A DNA stretch of 53,718 nucleotides, from NCBI GenBank assembly GCA_016844935.1, contig JAERTK010000012.1:1-53718 (forward strand), written 5' to 3'. Positions 40,757 through 51,005 of this stretch are shown here, in pieces. Positions within the stretch are counted from its first letter, which is position 1. Each line of letters begins with the position of its first letter. Under the pieces are notes generated by a model. The model saw only the letters and a program-made list of their open reading frames with translations. It was not told where the DNA came from and did no database searches. A program made the position numbers and the translations under genes. Source of the stretch: Desulfobacteraceae bacterium. GTDB taxonomy: Bacteria; Desulfobacterota; DSM-4660; Desulfatiglandales; Desulfatiglandaceae.

Positions 40757-41992
40757 TCAGGCGAGTTCTCCCATGGCGGTTTTCAAAATCCGTCCGATCT
40801 GTATTTTTTGGGGGCACCTGCGCTCCGCTTCGGAAAAGTCCGTTTTCAGAAAATTGGCCTGGGTGTCGGACGGCAGGGTGCGGAACAGTTCCAGGGCCTT
40901 TTCCCGATCCCCATAGCCGAAACGGTACATGGAACACCGCAAAATATCGCTGATGGGGATACGGTAATCCACCGCCGACTCACAGATATCCGCGCACCCG
41001 GCGCAATATCCGGAACATGTGCGCATGGCATATTGATCCAGCAGATATTTGTTGCGCCCCGAGAGCTTTTCCCTGTCCATGGCGGCGGCCGCATTGGCCT
41101 GCAGGATGGTCATATTGGGCATGGCGGAACAGATGCTGGCGATTTCCGGGTTTTCCCAGACCACTTTGAGCTTGGCCTGTTCGGCGGTATACCCTTTTTT
41201 CACAAAGCTTTCAGTCATCTTCAACGCGTTATCGGTTTCAGACCCGATGGACGCGTAAAAATTTGAAAAAAAAGTGGCCTGGGTCTTCATGGCAGTGAGA
41301 CCGATGCCCGCTTTCACACAGGCATCCACCGCCCTTTTCATTTCATCCTTGACCATCAGCCTGTAATTATAGCTCATCATGATTCCGTCGATCCAGCCCA
41401 GTTTGGCGGCCGCAAGCATGGAGTTTTCCATGTTTTTGTGGGCACTGAACCCGAAAAACCGGATCTTGCCCTCGGCTTTCGCCTTTTCAGCCCAGGCTTT
41501 GACCCCGGGTGTCAATTCATCTCCCACGGTTTTCACATAATGAATGAGATACAAATCCACATAGGACGTGTTCATTTTTTCAAGTGACGCATTCAGCTTT
41601 TCCGACAATTCCGCCGGATCGGAAGTTGCCCCTTTGGTGACCAGAAAAATGCTTTTGCGGTCGTCGGGGAATTTTTCGAAATATTTACCGATGGCTTTTT
41701 CGTTTTTCCCCCAGCCGTAGCTGTCGGCCGTGTCCCAGTAGGTCACTCCCATTTTAAACGCCATTCGGAATACGATTTGGTCCGACATTTTCAATACACC
41801 ACCGAGGGCCAGTATGGGGACATCCACCCCGGTTTTTCCAAACGGTCTCCGGGGTATGGTCCCGGGGCCGCTCTTCTTTGCGCCGGTCCTGTCGGCGGCC
41901 TTTACAAAAGGGGCGGTTGCCGCAACAATTGAGCCGGCACCCACCGTTTTTAAAAAGGTACGCCGCGTGCTTTTTCCGTCTTTCTCTGACAT
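40757..41992 (-). CDS. Tat-exported aldo/keto reductase, second copy
   Basis: A 411-residue paralogue of the reductase at 39518 on the opposite strand. A Tat signal is present (STRRTFLKTVGAG, arginines 10-11). Catalytic residues are seen in WDTADSYGWGKNEKAIG, FLVTKG and DLYLIHYV. The C-terminal motif CSGYCAGCADIC repeats the C-x3-C-x2-C-x3-C pattern. The ATG at 41992 follows AAGGAG; a longer ORF start at 42040 would add 16 residues before the Tat signal. It has its own promoter region shared with the divergent amidohydrolase. Substrates are unknown. Confidence 0.85.
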   Translation of the reverse strand: MSEKDGKSTRRTFLKTVGAGSIVAATAPFVKAADRTGAKKSGPGTIPRRPFGKTGVDVPILALGGVLKMSDQIVFRMAFKMGVTYWDTADSYGWGKNEKAIGKYFEKFPDDRKSIFLVTKGATSDPAELSEKLNASLEKMNTSYVDLYLIHYVKTVGDELTPGVKAWAEKAKAEGKIRFFGFSAHKNMENSMLAAAKLGWIDGIMMSYNYRLMVKDEMKRAVDACVKAGIGLTAMKTQATFFSNFYASIGSETDNALKMTESFVKKGYTAEQAKLKVVWENPEIASICSAMPNMTILQANAAAAMDREKLSGRNKYLLDQYAMRTCSGYCAGCADICESAVDYRIPISDILRCSMYRFGYGDREKALELFRTLPSDTQANFLKTDFSEAERRCPQKIQIGRILKTAMGELA

Positions 41993-42186
41993 GGAATCTC
42001 CTTTTTTCAAAAGATAAACTACGGAAAACTGATCAGCCATTCAGGCACGGAAAGGGTCCGGCCAAAATTTTTGGTTTACGGAAGATCCGACGTTGATGTA
42101 ATATCCCCCCATAACGGAACAGGCACGCACGGACGCGAACGGTGCCGTGCGGCATCCTGGGAAAACCTTTGAAAGGGGACGGGCAT

Positions 42187-43020
42187 ATGCGGTTTATGGA
42201 CTTTCACATTCATTACATCCGGCGGGAGATGCTGAATGCCTCGTGGCTTGAATACCTGGCGGAAGTGAACCCCGAATACCATGCCAGCATCGAGCACTTT
42301 GCCGAGCATCCGGAAGCCCTCACAGCGTACCTGGATTCCCAGGGGGTCGAATCCGCGGTAATCCTGCCGGAATGCGCGCCGGCCACGAGCGGTCATGTCC
42401 CCACGGAGGAGGTGATCGCCTATTGCCGGGGGCAGGAGCGCCTTTTTCCTTTCGCCTCCATCAATCCCAACATGCATTCGAACACCGCAACGAAATTGGA
42501 GACTTACGTGAAGGACGGGGGGGTAAGAGGCCTGAAGCTGCACCCCTCATATCAATTCTTCTACCCCAACGAAGCCAGGCTCTACCCCCTCTACGAAAAA
42601 GCCCAGGAACTGAAGATTCCCATCGTGTTTCACATCGGCTCCTCCATATTCAAGGGGACACGGCTCAAATACTGCGATCCCATCCATCTGGACGACATTG
42701 CCGTGGATTTTCCGGACTTGACCCTCGTCATGGCCCACAGCGGAAGGGGGTTCTGGTATGACGCCTGCTTCTTTCTCTCGCGCCTTCACAAAAACGTCTA
42801 CATGGATATTACCGGTCTTCCACCCCAACGGCTCATGGACTATTTTCCAGAGCTTGAAAAAAACGCGGAGAAGGTGATTTTCGGTTCGGACTGGCCCACC
42901 ATGCCCAGGGACATCCGGCAGAACATCGCGGCCATTCAATCTTTACCCCTGAATGAAGCCGCCCTTGAAACCATCCTCTACGGAAACGCTTCAAGGATCC
43001 TCGCAAAAAGGAGCGACTGA
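42187..43020 (+). CDS. Amidohydrolase family protein (Amidohydro_2)
   Basis: A 277-residue TIM-barrel metal-dependent hydrolase or decarboxylase. It shows the DFHIHY metal motif at the N-terminus, PFASINPN and GLKLHPSYQFFYP near residues 93-125, FHIGSS near 150, VMAHSGRGFWYDA near 185 and IFGSDWPTMPR near 235. These fit the PF04909 group (ACMSD-like). I place the start at the ATG at 42187, which follows GGGGACGGGC; upstream starts add residues before the metal motif. Its reaction is uncertain. It is divergent from the reductase gene and convergent with the next gene. Confidence 0.82.
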   Translation: MRFMDFHIHYIRREMLNASWLEYLAEVNPEYHASIEHFAEHPEALTAYLDSQGVESAVILPECAPATSGHVPTEEVIAYCRGQERLFPFASINPNMHSNTATKLETYVKDGGVRGLKLHPSYQFFYPNEARLYPLYEKAQELKIPIVFHIGSSIFKGTRLKYCDPIHLDDIAVDFPDLTLVMAHSGRGFWYDACFFLSRLHKNVYMDITGLPPQRLMDYFPELEKNAEKVIFGSDWPTMPRDIRQNIAAIQSLPLNEAALETILYGNASRILAKRSD

Positions 43021-43078
43021 AATCGGGCTTTTGGCGGATCGCGTATGGCGCGTCTCGACACGCAAGGTTCAGGTGCGT

Positions 43079-44710
43079 TTACTCCAGAAGCAGTTTCTTC
43101 CGGTCGATCTCGTGACCATACCCCACCCGCCGTAACTCGCGGTTGAAGTCCATCCCCTTTTTCGAAAGCTTGTTAACACCTTTAATCACGTAAAATTGGA
43201 GATATTCGGGCTCGTAGGGGGCTTCGTAGAGTTTGAGGTTTTCGTATTTCTTGCCCTGAAGCGCCTTCCGTTTTTTGAACTTATAGTCGTAGACCTCATC
43301 AAACGAAGCTTCCCCCAGGGGGGCAAAATTTAAATCCTTCCCGTAAAGCCAGGTATAAAAATCCTTGCGGTTGTTCTGGGCCCAGATCTGCTGGGCCACC
43401 CGGCTCTTAGTATGACGAAAAGCGATATAATACTGGACCCCCATCACCTGGTCGTTGCCATCACCCTTCAGGTCGAAAACATCATAGGTGTGAGAAGGGC
43501 TTCGGTAATGCATGATCCCTTCCATATCCTGACTGGTGGAGGGCAGCATCTCCCTGAACTCCGTCAAATGTCCCGGGTTAAGGCGGGTGCAGCCATGGGA
43601 GACGGGTCCACGGCTGGTAATGGCAACACGATTATAGGGCTTCCCGCTGCGGCTTCCGGCTGTAACTTTCCGCCAGCTTTTCGGAAGAAGATGATGTCCG
43701 CCGATCCAGCAACTGATTCCGGGATTGTGGATGGCATTATAGGCGATGCCGCCGCCATACTGGTATGGAAGCATGGGCATCATGCCGTAGTAACCGGCCG
43801 ATGAAATATAATCCACCATGCCCACGATGCCCTTGCCATGTTTTCGGGGAATCAGGGTCCAGATGCCGGTGGTGGTGTACATGGGCATCACCTGTCCGTT
43901 GTGAGTGGTTGTTTTATCGTAGGTACCGGCAGGATAAATGGTGGTGAACTCATAATAGTCCAGCTTCCCGTTTTTGACGGTGTAAATCCCATCGGTGATG
44001 GAACCAAAAAAGGGTTCCGCCTTTGAACGAAAAGCCGCCATATCACCGGATTTGGCCAGATCCACCAACTCCCCAAAGGCGGCATCCTGTGACGGTGTCA
44101 ATTCGTGCAGAAAAATACGGTGGGGGAAAAAGTCGTTAATCAGGTTCAGTTTGCCCTGAAGGCTCCCCGGTTTCGGAGAATTCTTGAGGAGTTGGGCAAA
44201 GGTATCCGCCATTTTGGTGAAATCCTTCTGGATATGATACAGCCTGCCGGGCACCAGTTTGTCCATGGTGGCCAGGTTAAGATCCCGCCAGGCTTTTTCA
44301 TCCATTTCCCCCTTCTTCTTGGCCAGATCATGAAGCTTTTCGTCCATCACCTTTTGGTGATAGGTTTCCCAGGACAAATTGGATGTGAGTTTAATCACCT
44401 TTTTGTCGATGACTTCCTGGTAGAGATCATGGCGGGCCACCTGGTCGGGCAGGTAGTTGTCAATGGCTTTGTCGGACAGGATCATCCGAACCCGGACCTG
44501 GTTGCCCTTTCCCATGTGAATTTTGATCCGTTCACGCTCCTGCACTCGCGGCGCAAAGCCCGTGTAAAAATTGGGGTCGTAACTGTTGAAGAAAACACCA
44601 TAGGGTTTTTCGTTGGTCCACCGGTCCCTGCTGAGTCCGAAAACCGCACCCGGAAGCGCCCATGTAACGATCAATACGAAGCAAACCGCCCACACCCATC
44701 TCTTAAACAT
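43079..44710 (-). CDS. L,D-transpeptidase (YkuD-like) exported protein
   Basis: A 543-residue protein with a Sec signal peptide (WVWAVCFVLIVTWALPGAVF). The C-terminal half carries the YkuD signature SRGPVSHGCTRLNPGHL with catalytic Cys374, and an upstream His328 in NAIHNPG. In usual YkuD domains the His-to-SHGC distance is about 15-20 residues; here it is about 43. Residues 60-240 form a long helical region not seen in small L,D-transpeptidases. It may cross-link peptidoglycan or attach proteins to it. A long cytoplasm-free leader region separates it from the divergent Nudix gene. Confidence 0.72.
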   Translation of the reverse strand: MFKRWVWAVCFVLIVTWALPGAVFGLSRDRWTNEKPYGVFFNSYDPNFYTGFAPRVQERERIKIHMGKGNQVRVRMILSDKAIDNYLPDQVARHDLYQEVIDKKVIKLTSNLSWETYHQKVMDEKLHDLAKKKGEMDEKAWRDLNLATMDKLVPGRLYHIQKDFTKMADTFAQLLKNSPKPGSLQGKLNLINDFFPHRIFLHELTPSQDAAFGELVDLAKSGDMAAFRSKAEPFFGSITDGIYTVKNGKLDYYEFTTIYPAGTYDKTTTHNGQVMPMYTTTGIWTLIPRKHGKGIVGMVDYISSAGYYGMMPMLPYQYGGGIAYNAIHNPGISCWIGGHHLLPKSWRKVTAGSRSGKPYNRVAITSRGPVSHGCTRLNPGHLTEFREMLPSTSQDMEGIMHYRSPSHTYDVFDLKGDGNDQVMGVQYYIAFRHTKSRVAQQIWAQNNRKDFYTWLYGKDLNFAPLGEASFDEVYDYKFKKRKALQGKKYENLKLYEAPYEPEYLQFYVIKGVNKLSKKGMDFNRELRRVGYGHEIDRKKLLLE

Positions 44711-45002
44711 CTCGCATCTCCTTTCTTAAAAAGGCGATCAATCCCGCCGAACCTGGATGAATCAATCTTCAGCCGTTGCTGGAGTCGTGGCGTAGTGTAT
44801 CACAATAAACCGGACTTTGAAAACCCCATCCTGACATTCCTCCCCGCAAACGTCCTTATTCTAAAGTGAAGGGGCGAATTGGTTTTGTTCTTGCCCGGCT
44901 CAAATTCATGTATTATGTTTATGAGAACAGCATCCTGGCGGCATTTCGCCCGGTGCGGAAAACGCCGAGACCCTTATTTTCGAAAAAAAGAAAACAATCA
45001 TC

Positions 45003-45476
45003 ATGAAAGATCAGCTCCCATGCCCGCACTGCGGAAAACCGGTTTTCAAATACCGCAACCCCTTTCCCACGGTGGACATCATTATTGAAATGGCACCTGA
45101 AGACAAGGGGAATCACCTTCCAGGCGGTATTGTTTTGATAAAACGAAAGAACCCGCCCCACGGCTGGGCGCTTCCCGGCGGTTTTGTGGATTACGGGGAA
45201 ACCCTTGAGTCGGCCGCCATCAGGGAAGCCCGGGAAGAAACCTGCCTGGATGTGGCCCTTTCGTATCAACTGGGGGCTTATTCCGATCCGTCTCGAGACC
45301 CCAGGCATCATTCCATTTCCGTGGTCTTTGTTGCAAAAGCTACCGGTAGGCCCATGGCGGCTGACGATGCGGAGGAAGTGGGCGTTTTTAGAGGTGACGC
45401 GCTACCGGAGCCGCTGGTTTTCGACCATGAAAAAATCCTGAGAGACTATTTCAATAAATGTGGCAAAAAAGGCTGA
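45003..45476 (+). CDS. Nudix hydrolase with N-terminal zinc-ribbon motif
   Basis: A 157-residue Nudix protein that would hydrolyse a nucleoside diphosphate linked to another group, such as ADP-ribose or NADH-like substrates. The Nudix box is intact: [20 protein letters not shown] then ETCLDV, with the expected G-x5-E-x7-R-E-x2-E-E pattern. The N-terminal [14 protein letters not shown] is half of a zinc ribbon. The start at 45003 is an ATG after AACAATC, with weak ribosome binding. Its stop overlaps the next start by 19 bases. Confidence 0.88.
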   Translation: MKDQLPCPHCGKPVFKYRNPFPTVDIIIEMAPEDKGNHLPGGIVLIKRKNPPHGWALPGGFVDYGETLESAAIREAREETCLDVALSYQLGAYSDPSRDPRHHSISVVFVAKATGRPMAADDAEEVGVFRGDALPEPLVFDHEKILRDYFNKCGKKG

Positions 45477-48400
45477 AAAAAATTGTTCTGCCGGTCCTTC
45501 TATTTTTAGCCCTGACGGTTTTACTGGGAGTCCTTTCCAATTTTCTCATCCACACCGACCCGGTGCAGCGTTATCTCTTGAAACAACTTTCACAGGCCAC
45601 CGGGTATGAACTGAGCGCCGAAAAGGTAACGCTCAATTTTTCCAACGGCATCGGCATCAGGGCTCGAAATTTCAGAGTATGCACAGCGGGGGGGGAAGAG
45701 AAAGCAGGGGCCGCCAGGATCAGGATGAGTTTTGCCCTGGGAGAGCTGCTGAGGGGTCGGATCGTTCCCACTGAGCTGGTAATCCTTGACCCGGAAATCC
45801 ATCTGGCCGCCAAAAAGGATCGCGGACTTTCCATTCAGGGGAAGGGCCCGGTTTTAGAAAAATCGTATGCCCGGATACTGGCCGCATTTCCGCTGGTTTC
45901 CCTGGAAAACGCCCATGTTACGCTGGAAACCGCCGGCCTGACCATGAAAAACCTGAACATTCAACTGGCCCGGAAATCGAAAGACCCGGTACTTCTGGAA
46001 GCTTCCCTTAACGGTACCGCCCTTTACAACGGAACCACGGCACCCTTTTCCGGAAGGGGGGTAATTCGGGAAAACGCTGAAAAGGGCTTGTTGGTGGACG
46101 GCCGGTTCCATATGAGGGAAATACCCCTGATCCGACTTCCCCTGCCCGAAGATCTGCCGGTCAAAAAAGGGGCCGCGGAGATAAATGTCGCAGTCAATGG
46201 GTCCCTGGATGGAATTCTGTCAATTGATGGGAAAGTGGTCTTCAGAGAGCTGGACTTTCTTCTCATAGACGATGGGGACAAAAAAGCCTTTTCTTTTGAT
46301 CAGTTGTCCGTCCCCTTCAACGCCTCATACGTGGACGCGGTATTGAGAATCCCCTTCTTCCAAATCCAAAACGCCGCTTTCACACTGAATGGCGCTTCCA
46401 CCTTTGATTTCGGCCACCAGGGAGGTCCTCACCTGGATCTAAAGGTTAAGAGCCCGTTTATGACCCTGGCAACCTTCAAGCGGATCTTCCCCTCGTCTTT
46501 GCTACCGTCCTGGCTTGAAACCCGCATTTTTTCCATTTTTTCCGGCGGCGACGTCCGTGTGGACCTCTTTTCATTAAATGGCCCATGGCACCGGCTGGCA
46601 AAGCTTGATCTTCGGGAAAATGCCGACCTTTTACGCCTCCAGCTCACATGTAAAGGGCTCACAGCCTTTAAGAATGAACAGGCTTTGGAAGTGGACCGGG
46701 TTTCGGGTGACCTGGAAATCAGAAAAGGTGAAATTCATGTTTCCGGGGTCAACGGGCATTTCGGAGATTCAACCATCGAAACGGGTGGCCTGTTCCTGAA
46801 AGACCTCTATGTGGACGACCCCCATGTGCGTGTGACCGCTTCGGGATTATTCCGGGCGGAAGACCTCATGAAACAAACCCACCTGAAACTGATTCCCCCT
46901 GAAGTCCGTGCAAAATTCCACCAGATTGAAGGCGCGTCCGGCAAACTGGATGCCGATATCAACATCGTGTATGAACCCGGATGGCATTTTCCAAAAATAG
47001 AAAAGGGTGTGATCACGTTGCTGGATTTCACCCTTGACGACCCGGACATTCCTTTTCCGGTATTCATCAAAGAAGGGGCCCTGACCATCACCCCTGACGG
47101 CAAGAAAGATTTTGTGGGTGAAGGTCAGTGGGGCAAATCAAGAATCAGTGCTTCGGGAAATCTGGGAGACAACTGGCAAACGGGGGAAGCGAACCTGGTG
47201 ACCATGGCGGACATGGATGAACTGCTGGGCCATTTCTATCCGGACTTGAAGGCATCCACAACATTCAAGAACCGGATCCCCTGTCAGGTGAGCCTTTCCA
47301 AAAAGAAAAACTGGGCCTTCCACGGCGCACTGGACTTGAAACAGGCGTTTCTGGAAACGGAATCCATGACCATCGCCCCCTTTTCCAGGGAGGGGAGTGT
47401 CCTGTTCAGCGGCGGCATTGTACCGGGGAAACGGTTCACCCTGAGGAACCTGCAATGCAACCTGGGGAAATCCTCCTTTACGCTGAATGGCGCCTACGAC
47501 CTTGAGAACAGGGACACATTTAGCTTTAATTTGTCCAGCAAGAAACTTCGGCTTGAGGATCTGGGGGTCCGTTTCAAAAAGGGTAATTTCAGCGGTAAAG
47601 GGGAACTCAAGTATAGGATTTCGGTGAACACATCCCGCAGGAATCCATCAAAAACGCGGCTGACCGGACAAATGGAAGGAAAACGACTCTTTTTTACCAC
47701 AAAGGCTTTTCCCCATCCCATTAGAGACTGTCATTTTAAATTGAAATTTTCCGGAGATGACGTTTTGATCGAATCGCTGGCGCTCAAATTGGGGAAAAGC
47801 CCCTTTCAGGTGAAGGGTGAATTTCAGGGATGGGAAGGCATGAGAGGGGACATTTCCGTTCACTCCGAACTCCTGGACATGAATGATCTGATCCCCCCGG
47901 AAATGGCGAAAAAATTCAAGAAGGGGAACTTCGAATCGGTCCATTTCGCAAAAAACGGAAGCGACCAGATGAAACCCGGCTGGAAAAAAGGAACCCACCA
48001 TTTTGTAGAAACATCAGACGTCCATCTGACCATAACGGCCCCTCGTGTCCAGTGGGAGGAGGCAACATTCGGCCCCCTTAAAATCGAGTGCGCATTACGT
48101 AAAAAAGACCTTTACGTAAACCGCTCCAGCTTACATTTTGGCCGAGGCAGGCTCTTGTTGCGGGGGCATTTGAAACGGGGGGAAAAACCTGAGATGCTTT
48201 TTACCAGTTATCTGGAGATGGACCAGCAACCCCTGGAAGATCTGCCGACGCCCCTGGCATTCGTCAAGAACCGACTGGAAGGAAAGCTGACCCTTGAAGC
48301 CCTGCTATACGCAAAAGGGAATACAAAAAAAGAATTAATTTCAAGCCTCACGGGAAGCGCAAATGTTCTTCTGGAACAGGGGGTCGTCAGAAAGAGTAAC

Positions 48401-48931
48401 ATCTTCATCAAAATCCTCGATGACATGAGCTTGACACGCGCTTTTGAAACAAGGCCTGAAAACCTCTCAAAAGACGGTCTCTATTTTAATCGCATCGAGG
48501 GTCATCTGGACATCAATAATGGGATTGCCAAGGCCGACAATCTGACCATGGAAAGCCCTGTATTTAACGCCGTAGCGGAGGGACGTTCAGAACTTCGCAC
48601 CGGCATGATGAATGCGGAAATCGGGGTTCATCCACTGACAACGGCGGACCTTCTGGTCAACCAGATTCCCGTACTGGGATACCTGTTGAGAGGAGATGAT
48701 AACACCCTGGTGGCCGAATATTTTCGGGTGGACGGAAAGATGTCCGATCCGAATGTTGAATACATGGCCTTTAAGAGCATGAGCCACGGCACTTACAGTT
48801 TTTTTAAGCGATTGTTTCTTTCCCCCCAAAGGCTCATTGAAAATATCAATGAGGCCGCCAGTGACTTTGAACGCAAGGGACTGCCGTTGCCGGACAAAAA
48901 TCTTCAACCGGAATACGACATGGCGAATTGA
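45458..48931 (+). CDS. AsmA-like (YhdP/TamB-type) envelope protein
   Basis: A very large protein (1157 residues) with one N-terminal membrane segment ([20 protein letters not shown]). A long beta-rich exterior follows, starting [20 protein letters not shown]. The C-terminus shows the AsmA_2-like pattern SGTANV-like [20 protein letters not shown] and [20 protein letters not shown]. Such proteins are predicted to form bridges for phospholipid transport between inner and outer membranes, and they control outer membrane permeability. The start overlaps the Nudix gene. The family is well characterised in Gram-negative bacteria, so the host has an outer membrane. Confidence 0.78.
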   Translation: MWQKRLKKIVLPVLLFLALTVLLGVLSNFLIHTDPVQRYLLKQLSQATGYELSAEKVTLNFSNGIGIRARNFRVCTAGGEEKAGAARIRMSFALGELLRGRIVPTELVILDPEIHLAAKKDRGLSIQGKGPVLEKSYARILAAFPLVSLENAHVTLETAGLTMKNLNIQLARKSKDPVLLEASLNGTALYNGTTAPFSGRGVIRENAEKGLLVDGRFHMREIPLIRLPLPEDLPVKKGAAEINVAVNGSLDGILSIDGKVVFRELDFLLIDDGDKKAFSFDQLSVPFNASYVDAVLRIPFFQIQNAAFTLNGASTFDFGHQGGPHLDLKVKSPFMTLATFKRIFPSSLLPSWLETRIFSIFSGGDVRVDLFSLNGPWHRLAKLDLRENADLLRLQLTCKGLTAFKNEQALEVDRVSGDLEIRKGEIHVSGVNGHFGDSTIETGGLFLKDLYVDDPHVRVTASGLFRAEDLMKQTHLKLIPPEVRAKFHQIEGASGKLDADINIVYEPGWHFPKIEKGVITLLDFTLDDPDIPFPVFIKEGALTITPDGKKDFVGEGQWGKSRISASGNLGDNWQTGEANLVTMADMDELLGHFYPDLKASTTFKNRIPCQVSLSKKKNWAFHGALDLKQAFLETESMTIAPFSREGSVLFSGGIVPGKRFTLRNLQCNLGKSSFTLNGAYDLENRDTFSFNLSSKKLRLEDLGVRFKKGNFSGKGELKYRISVNTSRRNPSKTRLTGQMEGKRLFFTTKAFPHPIRDCHFKLKFSGDDVLIESLALKLGKSPFQVKGEFQGWEGMRGDISVHSELLDMNDLIPPEMAKKFKKGNFESVHFAKNGSDQMKPGWKKGTHHFVETSDVHLTITAPRVQWEEATFGPLKIECALRKKDLYVNRSSLHFGRGRLLLRGHLKRGEKPEMLFTSYLEMDQQPLEDLPTPLAFVKNRLEGKLTLEALLYAKGNTKKELISSLTGSANVLLEQGVVRKSNIFIKILDDMSLTRAFETRPENLSKDGLYFNRIEGHLDINNGIAKADNLTMESPVFNAVAEGRSELRTGMMNAEIGVHPLTTADLLVNQIPVLGYLLRGDDNTLVAEYFRVDGKMSDPNVEYMAFKSMSHGTYSFFKRLFLSPQRLIENINEAASDFERKGLPLPDKNLQPEYDMAN

Positions 48932-49104
48932 TCGTCATGAGAAACGCCGGTCGACCGCAGTAGGGATAATTTTCAAACAGGCTCTAGGATTGCAAAACGG
49001 GTTGAAACCTGATAGGAAAGAAATCTTCAGGGATATGGAATAATACGCCACCGGACCGGCGGCACGTCCGCCATCCATGGACGAAAAACTACAGAGGACA
49101 TCCA

Positions 49105-50949
49105 ATGGCCAAGCCAGAACTTGTTGACATTTTCAAAAAGAGGACCCGGCATCCCTTCAGGCCCAGATCTTCGGATATTATCAACAGGCTGTTTTCCGAC
49201 TTCATGCCTTTTGGATCCTATCGGAGCGACTCGCTGATTGCGGGGTCGTGTCAATTTGCGGAAAAGCTGCTGTATGTTGTGGCACAGCAGAAACCCAAAC
49301 CCGAGGATCTTAAAAGCAGTGAAGACCTTGAGAAACTGAATTACGGCATGCTCACCTCCGATGATCACTCGGTTGTCCTTTCTGTTTTGAAAGAGGCCTG
49401 CAAACAGGATCCGGAAAACACCTACCTTTTTTCCATTATCGATACCTACGGGGCCGACATTTCCATGTATTCGGCCCAGCGGTTTCAAGCCTTTTTCATC
49501 GCCCAGCTGGTTCGAGAATTCCTGGCCATTCCCATCAGAACCATTTCTCTGGTTCTGGGAGAGGGTGGCAGCGGCGGTGCCGTGGCCATTCAGGTCACCG
49601 ACATACGGGGTCAGATGGAAGATGCCCTTTATGCCACAGCCCCCCCTGAAAGCATGGCCTCCATTGTGTTCAGGGATGCAGCGCGCATTGAAGATGCGCT
49701 CGCCATTTTGAAACCGGGCGCCAAGGATCTGAAAACCCTGGACGTGATCGATCGCATCGTGCCGTTCTCCGGGGACGTTACCGATACCACCACCATGTGC
49801 AGCAACATTGATCAATTCCTGACCAAGGCCATAAAGGATCTTTCACGATCCAAGCTTGACAAACTCATCAAGCGGCGGGAAATCAGGGCCAAGAAATACG
49901 GCCTCTCAAAGGGAAGCGGAAAATTTTACGACATAAAACGGTACATCGAAACCCCCATCAAGAAAGCTTTCAGAAAGCCTCCGCCGAACATCGAAATTCT
50001 CAATTTTACAGGCTTGACGGAAGTGGGCGAAGGTTACGGCGACATTCAGCATGCACCCGCCAACAAAGAACTGATCGAATGCGGTGCGGGAAAGCAGGGC
50101 GATAAACGGAGAAAGGGGTGCGGCAAACTGATTCCGCTAAAAGCGCTGCTGGATAACTTCAATGTGTGTCCGGAGTGCGGTTTTTCTTATATCCTGGGCG
50201 CCAGCGGCTGGATAGACTGCCTGGCCGATACGGGAAGTTTTCATGAGCTCTACCGAAACCTGACCGTCGACCAACTCCTGGAAGAGACCGCTATTACAGA
50301 TTATTACAGGGATTTTCTGGCCAAACAGGAGGGGCATTCCCACTTTAACGAATCCCTGGTGGTGGGCAGCGCCCGGGTCAACCAGATGCGCACCGTCATG
50401 GCTCTGAGCACCTTCTACTACTGCGGCGGTTCCATGGGGGTGGTCTTCGGCGAAAAATTCAGGCGGGGGGTGGATTACGCCATTCAGGAGAACCTGCCGT
50501 TCATCAGCCTGTGCTGCTCAGGCGGCGCAAGGCTCTACGAGGGCATATCCGCACTGATGCAGATGGTAAAGACCATTGAATCCATTAACCGCTTAAGGAA
50601 GAGCGGACTCCCCTACATATCGATTCTCGCGGACCCGGCCACGGGCGGCGCCATTGCCAGCTATGCGGCTCTTGGAGACATTGTCATCGCAGAACCCGGC
50701 GCCCTGGTGATTTTCGCAGGCCCCAGGGTCATGAAATCGAGGGGCTTCGAAGTGGATGAAAAGCTGGTGAGATCCCAGTCCCTTCACGAAATTTCCGCGG
50801 AAATCTACAGTGACCTTGATTATTACCACGACATCCGGGGAATTCAGGAAATCTGCGAAAGGAAAGACATGAAACGGTGTGTTTCCAAATACCTGGAATT
50901 CTACTACCAGAGCGAATTCAGGGGGAGAAAGAAAGGGCGCAAGAAATAA
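49105..50949 (+). CDS. Acetyl-CoA carboxylase carboxyltransferase, AccA-AccD fusion
   Basis: A 614-residue protein joining an AccA-like half and an AccD-like half. Residues about 95-245 are AccA: IDTYGADISMYSAQRF, GEGGSGGAVAI at 152-162, YATAPPESMASIVF. Residues about 325-590 are AccD: a zinc motif (C326, C339, C355, C358), CCSGGARLYEGISALMQM near 472, and LADPATGGAIASYAALGDIV near 509 with AGPRVM. In common fused ACC carboxyltransferases the AccD part comes first, so the order here is inverted. It transfers a carboxyl group to acetyl- or another acyl-CoA. AGAGGACAT precedes the ATG. Confidence 0.85.
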   Translation: MAKPELVDIFKKRTRHPFRPRSSDIINRLFSDFMPFGSYRSDSLIAGSCQFAEKLLYVVAQQKPKPEDLKSSEDLEKLNYGMLTSDDHSVVLSVLKEACKQDPENTYLFSIIDTYGADISMYSAQRFQAFFIAQLVREFLAIPIRTISLVLGEGGSGGAVAIQVTDIRGQMEDALYATAPPESMASIVFRDAARIEDALAILKPGAKDLKTLDVIDRIVPFSGDVTDTTTMCSNIDQFLTKAIKDLSRSKLDKLIKRREIRAKKYGLSKGSGKFYDIKRYIETPIKKAFRKPPPNIEILNFTGLTEVGEGYGDIQHAPANKELIECGAGKQGDKRRKGCGKLIPLKALLDNFNVCPECGFSYILGASGWIDCLADTGSFHELYRNLTVDQLLEETAITDYYRDFLAKQEGHSHFNESLVVGSARVNQMRTVMALSTFYYCGGSMGVVFGEKFRRGVDYAIQENLPFISLCCSGGARLYEGISALMQMVKTIESINRLRKSGLPYISILADPATGGAIASYAALGDIVIAEPGALVIFAGPRVMKSRGFEVDEKLVRSQSLHEISAEIYSDLDYYHDIRGIQEICERKDMKRCVSKYLEFYYQSEFRGRKKGRKK

Positions 50950-51005
50950 GGCTTCCCGGGAACCATTCCCTGCGCCCTTTTAGGGGTTTTGACCCACCAT
51001 CCATC

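Noticed and set aside
50950..51005. Bidirectional terminator between the carboxyltransferase and mdh
   Set aside because: Only a weak CCC...GGGG pairing is seen, too short to call.
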